Assembly: GCA_033782935.1 (NCBI GenBank)
Contig: JAWQEG010001547.1
Span: forward strand, 800,001-864,000
From: Petrolisthes cinctipes
Lineage: Eukaryota > Arthropoda > Malacostraca > Decapoda > Porcellanidae
DNA: 64,000 nucleotides
Reading direction: 5' to 3'
The stretch's first letter is position 1; each line of letters starts with the position of its first letter. Made by a program: the position numbers and the translations under genes. Below the pieces are notes generated by a model. The model saw only the letters and a list, made by a program, of their open reading frames with translations. It did no database searches and was not told the DNA's origin. Below, in pieces: positions 31,380 to 44,835 of this stretch.

Positions 31380-32388
31380 CTTCCCCTGCTTTACCGTCTC
31401 TTATCCTTCCTTCTCTTCCCTCCTTTACATTCTCCTATTCGTCCCTCTCCCTCCCTTCCTTTACTCTACCTATTCTTCCCTATCCCTCTCCTTCCCTCAC
31501 TTCCCTACCCCTTTTCTCCCTTCTCCTTCTGTACCCTCCCTCTCCCACCCCTTCCTTTACCATACCTACTGTTCCCCTCCCTACCCTATTCCTCTCCTCC
31601 CTTCCCTATCCTTCTCCCTCTCCCTCCCCTTCCTTCACCCTACCTACCCTTCCCTTCCTTACCCCTCTTCTCCCTTCCCCTCCCTCTCCCTTCCCCTTCC
31701 TTTACCATACCTACCCTACCCTTCCCTTCCCTTCCCCTCCCTCTCCCTCTCCCTTCCCCTTCTTTTACCATACCTACCCAACCCTTCCCTTTCCTTCCCC
31801 TCCCTCTCCCTTCCCCTTCCTTTACCATACCTACCCTACCCTTCCCTCTTCTTCCCTACTCCTCTTCTCCCTTCCCCTCCCTCTCCCACCCATTCTTTTA
31901 CCCTACCTACCCTACCCTTCCCTTTTCCTCCTTACCCCTCTTCTCCCTCCCTTTATTTTACCCTATCTACCCTTCCCTTCCTTTTCCTACTCCTCTTCTC
32001 CCCTCCCTTCCTTTACCCTACCTACCCTTTCTTTCCCTTCCCTTCCCTACACATCTTCTCCCTTCCCCTCCATCCTTCCTCTTTCCTTCCCCTCACACAT
32101 CCTTCCTCTCTCCTTCCTCTCTCACATCCTTCCTCTATCCTACCCCTCACACATCCTACCCTCCATCCTTCCTCTCTCCTTCCTCTTTCCTTCCTCTCAC
32201 ACATCCTACCCTCCATCCTTCCTTTCTCCTTCCCCTCACACATCCTACCCTCTCTCTTTCCTCTCTCCTTCCACTCACACCCCCATCACTCTCTCCTTCC
32301 TCTTTCCTTCCCCTCACACCCCCTTCACTCTCTCCTTCCTCTCTCCTTCCCCACACACACCTAACCTAACCTAACCTAACCTAACCCT
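31380..32388. repeat. 1-kb polypyrimidine tract ending in CCTAA repeats
   Basis: CCTTCCCTACCCTACC-type sequence with a 60-70-bp internal periodicity is followed by CACACATCCTACCCTCCATCC units and (CCTAA)n at 32,360-32,388. Three frames are open for over 330 codons (Pro/Ser/Leu), which is compositional. A shorter homologous tract lies at 56,060-56,450. Confidence 0.9.
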
Positions 32389-32490
32389 CCATTCCACAGT
32401 ACATAAGACTGCTTGCAAGACTTATCACAGGATGTATCCAAAAAATAAACTAATATATTTATCGTTTTCACATTATCAGGACATTTCCAC

Positions 32491-32499
<9 letters not shown>

Positions 32500-32558
<59 letters not shown>

Positions 32559-32593
32559 TAAATGTAGGTCGGTAGGAAGGTATGTAGGTAAAT

Positions 32594-32665
<72 letters not shown>

Positions 32666-32692
32666 ACATAGAAACACAGACAGCAACAGACC

Positions 32693-32740
<48 letters not shown>

Positions 32741-32767
32741 ACATAGAAACACAGACAGCAACAGACC

Positions 32768-32836
<69 letters not shown>
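32500..32836. repeat. Four GA arrays separated by a repeated spacer
   Basis: GA arrays are separated by two identical spacers (TTACATAGAAACACAGACAG…CTTACAGAGAG), so array plus spacer is itself duplicated. Confidence 0.9.
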
Positions 32837-32837
<1 letters not shown>

Positions 32838-32839
32838 AA

Positions 32840-33245
32840 ACTTTCTACATCACCTTGCTATAACAGTAAGGAATATATACTCTTTTTACCTACAATAAAT
32901 AATATTACTAATAGACAATATGAAAATAAAAGTGTCATATCCCAAACAGTGATTTAAAAGAACACACATACTGCATGCTGTATGTATTATGTTCATACTG
33001 AAATGTTAATTAATACTTAATTAAAATATAAAGATATAAGTAATAATCTTTTTCTCTCATGTTATTAGACAAAATATAATGCAATAAAATAATACATGTC
33101 ACACATACAGAGAAAATATGATCATGTAGTGTTACAAGAAAAGATAAACATACATGAAAGACATAGAGCAAAGCCTCTATTGGTTTTATATACTGTATGT
33201 GTGTTAATGTGTGTGTAGCACTGTAATAGTGTGAGTGAGTTAGGT
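32840..33245. repeat. Diverged copy of the region before the 36-bp VNTR
   Basis: Matches 16,045-16,440 (ATATCCCAAACAGTGATT; TCACA.ATACAGAGAAAATA) and carries one VNTR unit only. Confidence 0.75.
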
Positions 33246-33484
33246 TATAATAAGTATAATAATCAGGTTATAATAATATGTGTTCTTAGTGGAACACTTG
33301 CCAATGTTATTATTTGTTTACCATTTTACCGTAGAATGTTAAAACAAAAATAAAATAAAATAAAGTTGCAGGGTTTCTGTTCTGGTATCTATCTCTGATG
33401 AGATACTCTCCCGAACGTCAGCCAGGCCAGCCCAACTCCCCACCATGGTGCCCAGCCATGGTAGTAACCCCTCAGTAAACAGTT

Positions 33485-33770
33485 TTAATTAAGTGGGTGC
33501 GGGAATAGGGGGACAGGTTTGGGAGGGGGGGGATTCAGGGGGGTGTGGGAGTAGGGGGACAGGCTTGTTGGGGGGTTAGGGGGGTGCTGAAGTAGGGGGA
33601 CAGGCTTGGAGGGGATTTAGGGGGGTGCAGGAAAAGGAGACAGGCTTGGGGGGGATTTAGGGGGGTGCGGGAATAGGAGACAGGCTTTCTACCAACGCCA
33701 AGCCTGTCCCTCCCTGGCGTGGGTAGAAAGCCTGTCCCCTACTCCCGCACCCCCTTAAACTCAGGGACCT
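33485..33770. repeat. G-rich tandem repeat with terminal palindrome
   Basis: About four units of GGGGGTGCGGGAATAGGGGG, then ACAGGCTTGGGGGG. The last unit forms an inverted repeat: 33,661-33,700 pairs with 33,715-33,754 (37 of 40 positions) around a 14-nt loop. Runs of five to nine G could form quadruplexes. Confidence 0.9.
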
Positions 33771-33959
33771 GGGCGAGGCTCCATCTGTCAGGGGCTTACT
33801 ATACATTCCTAATATTACCATTACTGTATTTATTAAAACTAAATTGGTCTCCAATAACTTATTATGATCGATATTAAATATTAAAATATCACCTGACAAT
33901 GTGATGGTTACTGTTGGTAGTGTTGGTTCACAATGTCCAAGTGTACCTATTATTACTCA

Positions 33960-34130
33960 AAGAAGAATTAAGGGAGGATTGCAAGGTGGAACTGTTCAGT
34001 ACAGAAAAGAATGTATTATTGACACAGAAGAAACCTGACCAAAGAAGAATATAGGAGAGGAAAGATATGAAGTGATAAAGAGAGGGAGAGATTATGAAGA
34101 AATACAGAGCATTTCAAAGGAAGACAATCC
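33960..34130 (+). mobile_element. RTE 3' end remnant
   Basis: TGATAAAGAGAGGGAGAG…TTTCAAAGGAAGACAATCC matches the RTE end at 15,200-15,245 and 45,040-45,080. It borders the start of segmental duplication copy b. Confidence 0.45.
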
Positions 34131-34332
34131 AAAATAGTTGAGTGTAGGATTTAATTAATAGTAGCAACAAAACACTTTACCCAATATGTGGAAGGTTCTT
34201 CTTGATAATAAACTCCAGAGATTGAAGCACTGTAATGCTGAAGTTGAGAAGGATTTATACAAACACAACACTACAAGATGGATTCCGATCTGGTAGTGAG
34301 CAAACACACACATACACCTACGCACACAGGAA

Positions 34333-34565
34333 GTGTCATGACGTCATTCGTAGGGACAGTGGAGGAAGAGATAAAACATATTAGATTATGAACTCCAGTG
34401 TACTGTGAACAACTTAATCCTTTGTAAATTATTGTGTAATTACAACTTGTTAAATCAATATAGTAACTTTCATATTCCCCTTGACAAGGGTTGTATATTA
34501 TTACCATACACACTTTTAGGATGTAGGGGAGAACACTAGAATCTATGAGAGGAAAACTTGTAGGA
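34333..34565 (+). repeat. R7 dispersed repeat, copy 4
   Basis: Closest to copy 1 at 4,139; its CA array is short. Confidence 0.8.
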
Positions 34566-34850
34566 TCACACACAGACACACACACACACACTGTACATGT
34601 TATAATTACAATTAATAACTTGTTTTCTTCTGTGTAGTAACTGGTCTGAGACACCTGATAATATTTATATATTGGCTAAACAAGGGGATAAAAACCTTTG
34701 TTCTAACTATAATATTGTTTGTAGTCCCAAACCTGTGTGTATGGAGGGTAACCTTACACCCAAAAGTTCTCGTTGGTGACGGCAACCTTGGAGAGAGAGG
34801 AAATAAACTCATTCCATTTTTGCCTCAACGATGGGGATTTCCTGAATGTT

Positions 34851-34926
<76 letters not shown>

Positions 34927-37239
34927 AAGGCTTAATCAAGTATGGAGAAAGGAAGAGAGTAAGAGAGAGAGAGTGAGAACGAAAGCGAGGGAGGGAGGGA
35001 AGGAGGGAGAAAAGAATGTCACCACCATTCCACTTTTATCATTTTGTACAGGCAACAACTAATTCATTTCATCAATGGTAAATAGATAGGCAGAAAGTAT
35101 AGCTTCACTGTGTGTGTTGGTCAGACAGTTTGATTCAACTACCTGCTGTCCAGTAAGGATAGAGAAGGTCAAGTTCCTTCCACAAGATGGTGTCTCAGGG
35201 AATCATAAACACAGCTGTACAGTCAATACCAGAAGTTTGTCTTTCTTAGTCCATGATACGTTCCTGTTAATCAGGGAACACTATGTGATAGAATTGACAG
35301 GTATACATGGTTTAAATGTCTAATATTACAGATGACCATATGTGAACTAATAAAATTTAACAAGAAATTCCTCAAAGTTATAATTATACTATATATTATG
35401 TTCAGGAGGTGGAATCATAATATTATTGAGAAATATATGATATTGGTGCAGGAAGATTTTTGTTTAAGGATACCAACACACAGAAATATATAATGTTGCC
35501 AGAAAGTTGTTTATTAAATATACCAAAACATTTTCAGTCATAGAGGTAACGTTGCAAGAATACAATAACGTTGCCAGATACACACGTCATCAACATAGAT
35601 AATGGCAGTGTGTGTTTTGCGATTACATGTTTTTTTTTTGTTCTATAAATACAGTACTTCCCCTCCTGGCCTCTCCTCTCCCCATTCAGTGTTAAGTAAC
35701 CTTCCATTTATCCCTCCGTTGCTATGAAGTATTTATTTAAACTTCGACATGTATTTTAGTAACATAAATATTTCGTCCCTGTTGTAATTTAACATTATTC
35801 GTTACCATATTTTTAACACGGGTAATACAGTGTGACAAATAATCTTCTTTCCATTGTCTCTATCAATCATTCCCTCTTTTGTTCCTTCCTATTACCACAC
35901 TGGACTCTGTTTCTTTCTTGTCTTTCCAATGCCCAATCTCTCCTATCAGTTTCATTTCATTGACTCGTCTTCATTATGCCTTACTCACTCTGATATATTG
36001 TAATTTTTAAGTTTTCATTGTACTGACATTAAAATAGAAATAGGCGTATACCTTGAAGTCATAATGAGCACAACCTTACTCATATTAATGTATTTATTAA
36101 TTATTATATCCATCGTGATTATTAGTATTCAATAGTATCACCCCTCTTGATGACTTTTCTTGCTCACCTAACTCTCCCTTGGTGTATACTTCACTCTTCC
36201 TTACAACTATCATAAATAGACATAATACTTCTTGCCTTATTACACACCTGTATCCTACCTTGTAATCATTTAATCCCTTCCCTAACCCATGACATTCCTA
36301 CTACCATTCTCTTCCATAATAATGTTTGCCACATCCACCTTTTGTCTCAAGCGTGAGGGAGAAACTTTCAACTTAGTATATATTTTAAATAATGTTCCGT
36401 GAATGATTGAAGTCAATGACAACTCTAAGTGAGGTATTGATATAAGTTTAGTATAAATGTTTAGCCAAAGCATCACTGCCAGTCAGTGGTTCTTAATATT
36501 ATCTGTCCGGCAACCTTCTGAAAGAATTCTGGACATTCCATGACCCACACAATAATAAAGTGTAGTTTTAAACTTTGTGTAAGTAGGATGATAACTTAAG
36601 GAAGACTTTGTAATTACAAAACTCACTGACAACATTTACGTACGTTAAATGTGCAACTGATAACGTTACTGTATTTGTGCAACGTCACCATTAGTGTTAA
36701 TATGTAAAAGGCAAATTACTATAATAATTTGTAATTATTTTTGTTTGTGGAAGTGATCTAATTTTTATTTTATTGTTCTGAAATGCCACATTTATATATA
36801 GTATCCTTATTTGTGTGTTATGCCTCCTAGTGGCATATTGTAGAAATCTGTAGCAGAGAGGAAGCGGTGACCAAGTAGAGAACCCAAGCAGAGATGTGTG
36901 TGTTTGTTTCCCCACAAATTAACCAAGTAAAGAACCCAAGCAGAGATGTGTGTGTTTGTTTCCCCACAAATTAACTTCACATTCCACCATCCTGATGGGC
37001 TAAAAACGCTCTATAATATTTCATGTCCTATAATTTGGTACACTATTATAATTCCATACACTCTTCTGTACTGCACACCTGCCAGTCAATAACCATTTTC
37101 TTTCGTTTTTCTATTTCTGTGTTCATTCCTTGTCACGTGTCATTGTTCCAGTTTAATGTGTGTGTGTTTTATCGTGCCGTGAGCACATTTTTTTCCTGTC
37201 TTGATTTGTTTATCTTCATTCTGTCTGTCCCACGTCTAA

Positions 37240-37321
<82 letters not shown>

Positions 37322-37379
37322 GAGACAAGACAAAACAAGAACGTTACTGTCAACAACTCTGTATTAAACTCTCTTGTGT

Positions 37380-38490
37380 AAAGCATCTATGAATGGGCGG
37401 TACAACGAAGTTGGAGGTGTGTCTGGGAGACAAATAACTTGTAAACGACATGACTGGCAAAGAAAAGATCAGAGTATAACTGGTCCGGCAAAGAAAGGTA
37501 AATAGTAAGTAACATATGAGTCAAAAATAAGATGTCCATCAGGCTATATTTAGAGTAGGAGCGGGTAACATTCGGCCCACAGAGGCATATTGTGTGGCCC
37601 GTGAACATACTCCGAATTAATAATGGAATCCGGCCTGCAAGGGGTGGCCAACCATGGCCCGCAGGCCAGATCAGGCCCATGAAGGCCTATCGTTCGGCCC
37701 GAGACAATTACTGTTTGTCAACCCTGCACTCTCTCCAAGTCAAGGCTATTTGGTACTCTGGTCAACAAGTCTCACCTTCACTATCAGCTCTCGGACTGTC
37801 ACCTCAATAATATTCTTCTGTTGTGTTTCTCATCCATTGAACTGAACATTGAAACAATTGTTTATGGCAAGTAGAACCAACCATCACACTAATTTGTATG
37901 TTTACCAACAACACTCTTCAATGAACAATGTCACCAAACCATCTCACTAAATTGTATGTTTTTTTCAATAAATTTTTTGCACAAATCCACTTTGTGGTTC
38001 TCGTTTGTCACTGCTGCCTGCGACATGCTCCAGAAAGCCTCATCTGACCTTCGCCCTACTGTACAAAGGTATCCCACTCTTGATATACAGGCACAGCAAT
38101 ATGTATACGAGTGGCAGGAGCAGTAGACCCAGCAGGTAGAATATAATGATTTACAGGCACAGCAATATGTAAACGAGTGGCAGGAGCAGTAGACCCAGCA
38201 GGTAGAATATAATGATTTACAGGCACAGCAATATGTAAACGAGTGGCAGGAGCAGTAGACCCAGCAGGTAGAATTTAATGATTTACAGGCACAGCAATAT
38301 GTAAACGAGTGGCAGGAGCAGTAGACCCAGCAGGTAGAATTTAATGAAGCCAAAGTGTGACATGAACAGAGAATAAAACTGGCACCATGGAGCACTGGTT
38401 CTGAGATGTTATCAGTCCAGATGTGAGGATGAGATCCAGAGTACCTTCCTGAAGCTGAAAGGTCATGTCAGGATCGGTGGAGGTACAGAA
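37380..38490 (-). mobile_element. I-group LINE ORF2 fragment, module copy 3
   Basis: Same structure as copy 1, with four 66-bp units at 38,090-38,344. Confidence 0.75.
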
Positions 38491-38652
38491 GAAATACTAA
38501 TAAGTATACAGCTTTAGTTGAAGCTTTGAAGATGAACCGGGATGTGACTGCAGACATCTTTAATTCATGCTGCAGTGACCACCTTAGAAACTGTCAGTCA
38601 TGGCATCAGACAACAGACCAACAACAAAACATGGAAGGTAGTCAAGAACCAG

Positions 38653-38691
<39 letters not shown>

Positions 38692-38802
38692 CAGAACAAA
38701 ACTCGATAACACGATAAAGCAGACAAAGGACACAATAACAGTATCCAATCCACAACACAGGGCTGAGGAGAGGAGGAACGTCGGTCCCCAACCAGAGCTG
38801 GA

Positions 38803-39420
38803 GTGAGCATTAACGTGCAGGATTCTACAACCAACAATGGTCCCGTAAACACCTACCACCAAAACTGCCACTTACCCTGCCAACCGTCTGGTTGGCAGGG
38901 TGAGTGGTTTAACCATTTGAAGGGCTATGGCTTTGTTACCTGCGACGAGCAAGATTTATTCATCCACACGAGGGGTATTTCTCCTGATCTACAAACACCT
39001 ACCACCACCACCACCACCACCAAGAAACAAGGCAGCAGGCCTGCATGACTGGGCAATAACAGAGTGGAAGCCCCAATACTATACCCTCCGACCCACCCCC
39101 GTCACCGTTTAATGCTGCCTCGCCTACTCAACAGGGCGAACAGCGGGAAGGCACCACCACCATATGAGCCTTCCCAATTAGACTCTGAAACAGAGGAGGA
39201 CACAGACACCAGTTCCTGCTCCAACACCACCATAGAAGACAACTCTGACTACATGGAAATGGAAGATGAAGGGGAATGGCAGACGGTGAGGAAAAGAAAG
39301 AGGAGGAGGATGACTGTCAGCCCACAGACCAAGCCACCACCCACTGTCACCGTGGACTGGTGGATGTCCCGCCTCTCCTCGCATCAACCTATTCCACCAA
39401 CATATCCTTCCTCACCATGA
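38803..39420 (+). pseudogene. Cold-shock-like repeat ORF, copy 2
   Basis: Same layout as 8,874-9,491, with the TGA in the same place. GYGFVTCDEQDLFIH is retained (Glu instead of Lys in the loop). The (CAA)n tail is at about 39,592-39,616. The alternative frame ending KKGRQKKIK at 39,540 continues past the stop in this copy. Confidence 0.45.
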
Positions 39421-40266
39421 CCCCGACATTTTCCAGATTAGGGAAGTATGGTCAAGCAGGACAGTTTCACTCAATCTACAACAAAAGTCACCAACAATAT
39501 GGCTTTGTCACCAAAAAAGGGAGACAGAAAAAGATAAAATGAATGTATGCCTTAATACCCCAAATAGGGTGATAGACATTAAGTCAAACTAACAACAACA
39601 ACAACAACAACAACAAATGGAGAGAGAATGTGGTGTGAAGGTGGCAATCACCAAATGAATTATCTGCAGACAGACTTATAATGGCAAGGAATGTGTAAAT
39701 TATATTATCAGGAATGAAAAACTAGAGAATCAACTCATAATATTGTTAGTTTGGTCATATTTTGTTAAGTAAGGTTGTTATATCATCATAAGGATATTAT
39801 ATAATTTCCCTTTGTCAAACCCAAATAATTATAACATACCAACACTTCCACCTGCCAACATTTGTCAGACGTCCAACACTGACATTAAATGGAAATTCCT
39901 GTGAATGTTTACCTGAACACAGAGATAGTAGTATCATTCATATATATATGGAACTTCGAGGTTCTTCTTTGTGAATATCTTCATATTCCTGGATGACATG
40001 TATCAAGTGATTTACTTACATATATAGGTGAATTTCCAAACTCACTAATGTGTTCAATAAAAAGGGAATGTTTCAGCTTATTAACATAACAAACCTAAGT
40101 TAATAATAACCTAAGTTATCACATGTGTAATACACTATTGTAGTATGTATTGTAGTATGTATTGTAGTATGTATTCAGTCACCCCCCACACTTCACACTG
40201 GTGACAGACATACCCTGGCTACACTCTCCGACTCTTCCCCCTCACCAATGAACGATTCGGAATGAA

Positions 40267-41310
40267 TCAAGTTGTACGGGATTCACACCAAGGAAAAGAG
40301 GATTGACGACGCTGACTATACCATCTATAAGTGTTGGTGATAGTATTATAAGTGTGTATATATATTATGTCTATGGAGTTATTGTACTGTTACCACACCA
40401 TCTTCAACACCAAGGAAAAGAGGATTGATGACGCTAACTATACCATCTATAAATGTTGGTGATAGTATTATAAGTGTGTATTATCAAAAACAAAAGTCGT
40501 GTCATTAAATTGGTGGAAACATATGGTAAAGAGCTAAGCATACTGGGCATGGACGTTATTGTGGTGGAGTTTTCATTATGTTTCACGAGTTATATCAAAT
40601 CATCAGAAAAGACAACGAAACGACTTTTGTCTTTGATAGTACTGTACAGCCACAATTAAATATCCACCGACACTTTCCTTCGATCGTAATAAATATCTTG
40701 GTAATAAAGAACAACACGTGTATGGTTTTGCAGCACCTCATAATAATAATTGAAAGGGTTGAGTTGACGTGAGGTGTTGTATGATTATATTTTGATATGA
40801 TAATGATTTATTTGCACGATGGAAGGATAGCGTCGGTGGTTATTTGATTGTGACTGTACATATATTATGTCTATGGAGTTATTGTACTGTTACCACGCCA
40901 TCTTCAACACCACCGATATTCTTGCCTACGACTGTTAGTGCCAAGGGAGTCAAGTTTAGCCATAAGTGTCCAGGTCTTACACTCTCAGCATAATGACCGA
41001 GAGAATGAAAGTCATGAACTGTACACCATATTAATCGTTCAATTACAATGATACCAACAACGTTAGATAATCGATTTGAGTCTGTCCCAAATACTATTAC
41101 CTTAATACCACAATGCCCTAATACCCTTACCATAATACCACAATACCATAACTATGAACTGTACACCATATTAATCGTTCAATTACACAGATACCAACAA
41201 CACCAAATAATCCAGCTTCACTACAGAAAAGAGAGTTACTGAGGACACAAGTTAGAACAACTCAGTGCTGGTCCCAAGTCTGGATAAATGGGTAGAGTTG
41301 TATCATGGAA
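40267..41310. repeat. Insertion specific to the 34-45 kb copy
   Basis: Between GATTCGGAATGA and the ACATCCAGTGTATAAACC block, ~1.04 kb is present here and absent from 10,330 and 50,130. It contains internal direct repeats (AAGAGGATTGA.GACGCT at about 40,310 and 40,427; GTCTATGGAGTTATTGTACT at about 40,370 and 40,870). No confident ORF is seen; a short frame at 40,578-40,772 is unassigned. Confidence 0.7.
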
Positions 41311-43444
41311 AGACATCCAGTGTATAAACCTATACCATATCAATATACTGATCACAATGAATTAAAATACCATACAGGATAAATGGGTAGAGTTGTATCA
41401 TGGAAAGACGTCCAGTATATAAACCTATACCATATTAATATACTGATCACAATGAATGAAAACACCACACAGGATCCGTCAAGGTTCGGGTCAACAACGA
41501 CACACACCGGTCCAGCATGGTACAGGTGGAAATTATGGTAATGGTGGACAAAAGAAGGGAAGAAGTAAAGGATGATAACAGCTCCAGAAAAAGGAAGAGC
41601 TAGGATGGTAGACGAGTAGAGGTGAGGGTGGGAACTTTGAATTTTGGCACAATGACTGATAAAGTGAGAGAGGTGATGGAAAGGAGAAAGTTAAACATAT
41701 TGTGTGTATGTATGTATGAATGTATGTATGTATGAATTTTAGCACAAAAAAAAAGAAAAAAAAAGTGAGAGAGGTGGCCGACGTGAAGCAAAGGAGAAAG
41801 TTAAACGTATTGTGTGTACAAGAAAGTAAAGAGAAGTTGATAATGGTAGGCTTTAAGTTGTTTTACCCTGGTGTAAATGGCAGGAGGAACGGTGTTGGGA
41901 TAGTAGTGAAAAAAAAAAAAATCATATATAGAGTGTATTGGATGTAATGAGGGTGTCGTACGGAGTAATGAACTTGAAAATGGAAATTGAAGGAGTATTG
42001 ATGAATGTCATCAGTGTATATTCCCCGTAAGTGAGATGTGAGTTGGAGGAGAAGGAAGAGATCTAGGGTGAAGTAGAGTAAGTAGTTCAGAACATACACA
42101 GGGAGGAAAGAGTGGTTATTGGGGTGGATTTCAATGTTGAAGAAGGGGATAACGGTGATGACTGATGAGAGGGTAATGAGTAGGTACGGAGTGGGAGGGT
42201 GGAAGACAGAGGGACAGTAACGGTGATGACTGATGAGAGAGTAATGAGTAGGTACGGAGTGGGAGGGTGGAAGACAGAGGGACAGATAATTGTTGACTTT
42301 TCAAAATGTACAGATATGGCTGTAGTAAACACCTGCTTCAAAAAGGAGTGGTGGTAGGAGTACACAAGTAGACTATATCCTGTAGGAGATGCAAGATGAA
42401 AGAATCAATTGATTACAAAGTAGTGACAGGGAAGAGTGTAACAATTCAACATAGGGTATTGGTTGGTAAGATGAGTCTGAAAGTAAAGGTGAAGATGAAA
42501 AGGAGGACTAAACGAAGGATTATGTGTTGGAAACTAAAGAAGGAAGATTACATTACAAAAGTTAAGAGAAAGATGAGCCAGGGTATGGATCAGTAGGAGG
42601 ACAGATGGGCAGATTTATCTGAAGTGGTGAGGGAGAAACCATAAAAGGTACTTGGAATGACATCGAAAAGTAAAGAAAAAAGAAGCGAGGAGATTTAGTG
42701 GTGGAATAAAGAAATATAATATTGTATAAGAAGCAAGCGAAACAGAAATGAGACAGACAAAGGGATAAAGAAAGTTTGCAGGAATTTAAGGAGTGGCAGA
42801 GCAAAGCAATGAAGGAGATGACTAAGCAAAGGAAAATGCATGTTATGATCTGAATAAGAAATTAGTTAATTGAAATAAGGATAAAGACATGTACCGATTG
42901 GCCAGGCGGAGGAACAGAGCTGGGTGGGATGTGCAACAGGTTAATATGATGAAGGATGTAAATGGAAATGTGTTGATTAGTGAGGAGAGTGTGTTAAGGA
43001 GGTGGAAGGAGTGTTAGGAAGAGCTGATAAACATAGCAAATGAGAGGGAGAGAAGGTTGGTAGAGGTGAGGGTGGATGTAGCGAATCAGGAAGTACGAGA
43101 GATTAGCTGGGAGGAAGTGAGGAAAACCATGAAGAGGATGAAGGGAGGCAAAGCAGTAGGCCCAGATAACATACCAATGGAAGTGTGAAGGAGCTTTGGG
43201 AAGATGGCGGTGGCGTGGCTAACCAGATTGTTAAACCTAATCCTTGAAAGTAAGAGGATGCTAGAGGAAAAGTGAACTAGGATCTATTTACAAAAGCAAG
43301 AGAGATGTGTAGGACTGCAGAAACTATAGAGATATAAATTTGATTAGTAATTCAATGAAGATATGGGAAAGATTTATAGAAGCTAGAGTAAAAAGAGAAG
43401 TGAGTATCATCAAGAAGTAACTTGGTTTTACGATACATTCGGCT

Positions 43445-43645
43445 GTGAAGATATTGATGGAGAAGTACAAAGAAGACCAGAAGGAGTTGCAATGTGTGTT
43501 TGTAGACTTAGAGAAGGCCTATGACAAGATGCCTAGAGCGGATTTGTGGTATAGTATGAGGAAGAAGTCAGGAGTTGCAGAGATGTATGTAAGGTTGGTA
43601 AAGGACATGTATGACAATGGTGTAACAACAGTGAGAAGTAAGTAA
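43445..43645 (+). pseudogene. RTE reverse transcriptase motif A segment, copy 2
   Basis: 66 open codons with [20 protein letters not shown] then [16 protein letters not shown]. The catalytic Asp is in DLEKAYD. A stop upstream (KK-stop at about 43,420) separates it from the fingers. Confidence 0.65.
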
Positions 43646-43709
43646 GGTTGGTAAAGGACATGTATGACCTGACCTAACCTAACAACAGTGAGGTGAGCAG
43701 CATATCCCA

Positions 43710-44137
43710 CTACTTCTACTACTACTACTACACTTACTATTACTAGTACTACTACAACAATTATTATTACTACTACTACTACTACAACTACTACAATTAC
43801 TATTACTACTACTACTTCTACTACTACAATTACCATTACTACTACAACTACTACAATTACCATTACTACTACTACTACTACAATTATTATTACTACTACT
43901 ACTACTACAATTACTACTACTACTACTACAATTACTACTATTACTACTACTACTACTACAATTACTACTACTACTACTACTATCACTACTACTACAACAC
44001 TTACTAATACTACTACACTGCTACAACACTTACTATTACTACTACTACTACTACAACACTTACTATTACTACTACTACTACTACAACAATTACTATTACT
44101 ATTACTACTACTACAATTACTATTACTACTACTACTT

Positions 44138-44204
<67 letters not shown>

Positions 44205-44373
44205 AATTACTATTACTACTACTACTACTACAATTACTATTACTACTACTACTACTACAATTACTATTATTACTACAATTACTATTATTACTACTACTAC
44301 TACTACAACCACTACTACTACTACTACACTTACTACTACAACAACTACTAAACGAACTACTACTACTACCACT
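43710..44373. repeat. TAC/ACT trinucleotide array, ~660 bp
   Basis: Longer version of 14,262-14,535, with a pure (TAC)n core at about 44,140-44,200. Confidence 0.95.
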
Positions 44374-44691
44374 ACTTAAAAACATCGATTTTGATCCCTT
44401 CCATACAGATTAACATATGGGATATGACAGGAGTCTCCATGGACAATGATGATTGTGGACGACATTGTGTTATGTGGAGAGAGCCAGAAAGAAGTCAAGG
44501 CAAGGCTGGAGAGTTTGAAATATGCACAGGAGAGAAAGGAAATGAATGTAAACAGAAACAAGACTGAATATCAGTGTGTAAATAAGGAAGAAGGCGTGGG
44601 AACAGTGAGTCCATAATGGGTAGAGGAGGTTAAGGTCGATTATTTCAAACTTTGCAAACGGGTAATAATAATATTGTTACCAGGTGAGTGG

Positions 44692-44835
44692 CCACGGTGG
44701 TGTAGGGGTTGGCGGGGTGTTCAAGTGTGGGATGGTGGGGTAGGTGGAGGGGAATCACATTGTTCGATTGCTCTGGGAATTTGTGGCTCAATGGTTATGT
44801 CTTCAACTGCTTCTGGTCCACGACCATCAGTACTG
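44692..44835 (+). mobile_element. Possible tRNA-like SINE remnant
   Basis: GGTGGTGTAGGGGTTGGCG resembles a pol III A box and TTGTTCGATTGC a B box. A second TGGCTCAATGGTTATGTC lies nearby. It sits inside the RTE C-terminal part. The same region at 14,850-15,000 is more degraded. Confidence 0.3.

Larger units (their letters stand above)
34131..40266. repeat. Segmental duplication 1, copy b
   Basis: Near-identical to 3,928-10,330. The noncoding stretch 35,180-36,865 contains no gene. The R7, CA and GA blocks lie at 34,333-34,922. The 52-bp tandem repeat is at 36,870-36,975 (two units). The CT array is at 37,245-37,319. Confidence 0.9.

Noticed and set aside
31194..32374. Three overlapping 336-391-codon Pro/Ser/Leu ORFs
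   Set aside because: Polypyrimidine tract without stops in any plus frame; compositional artefact.
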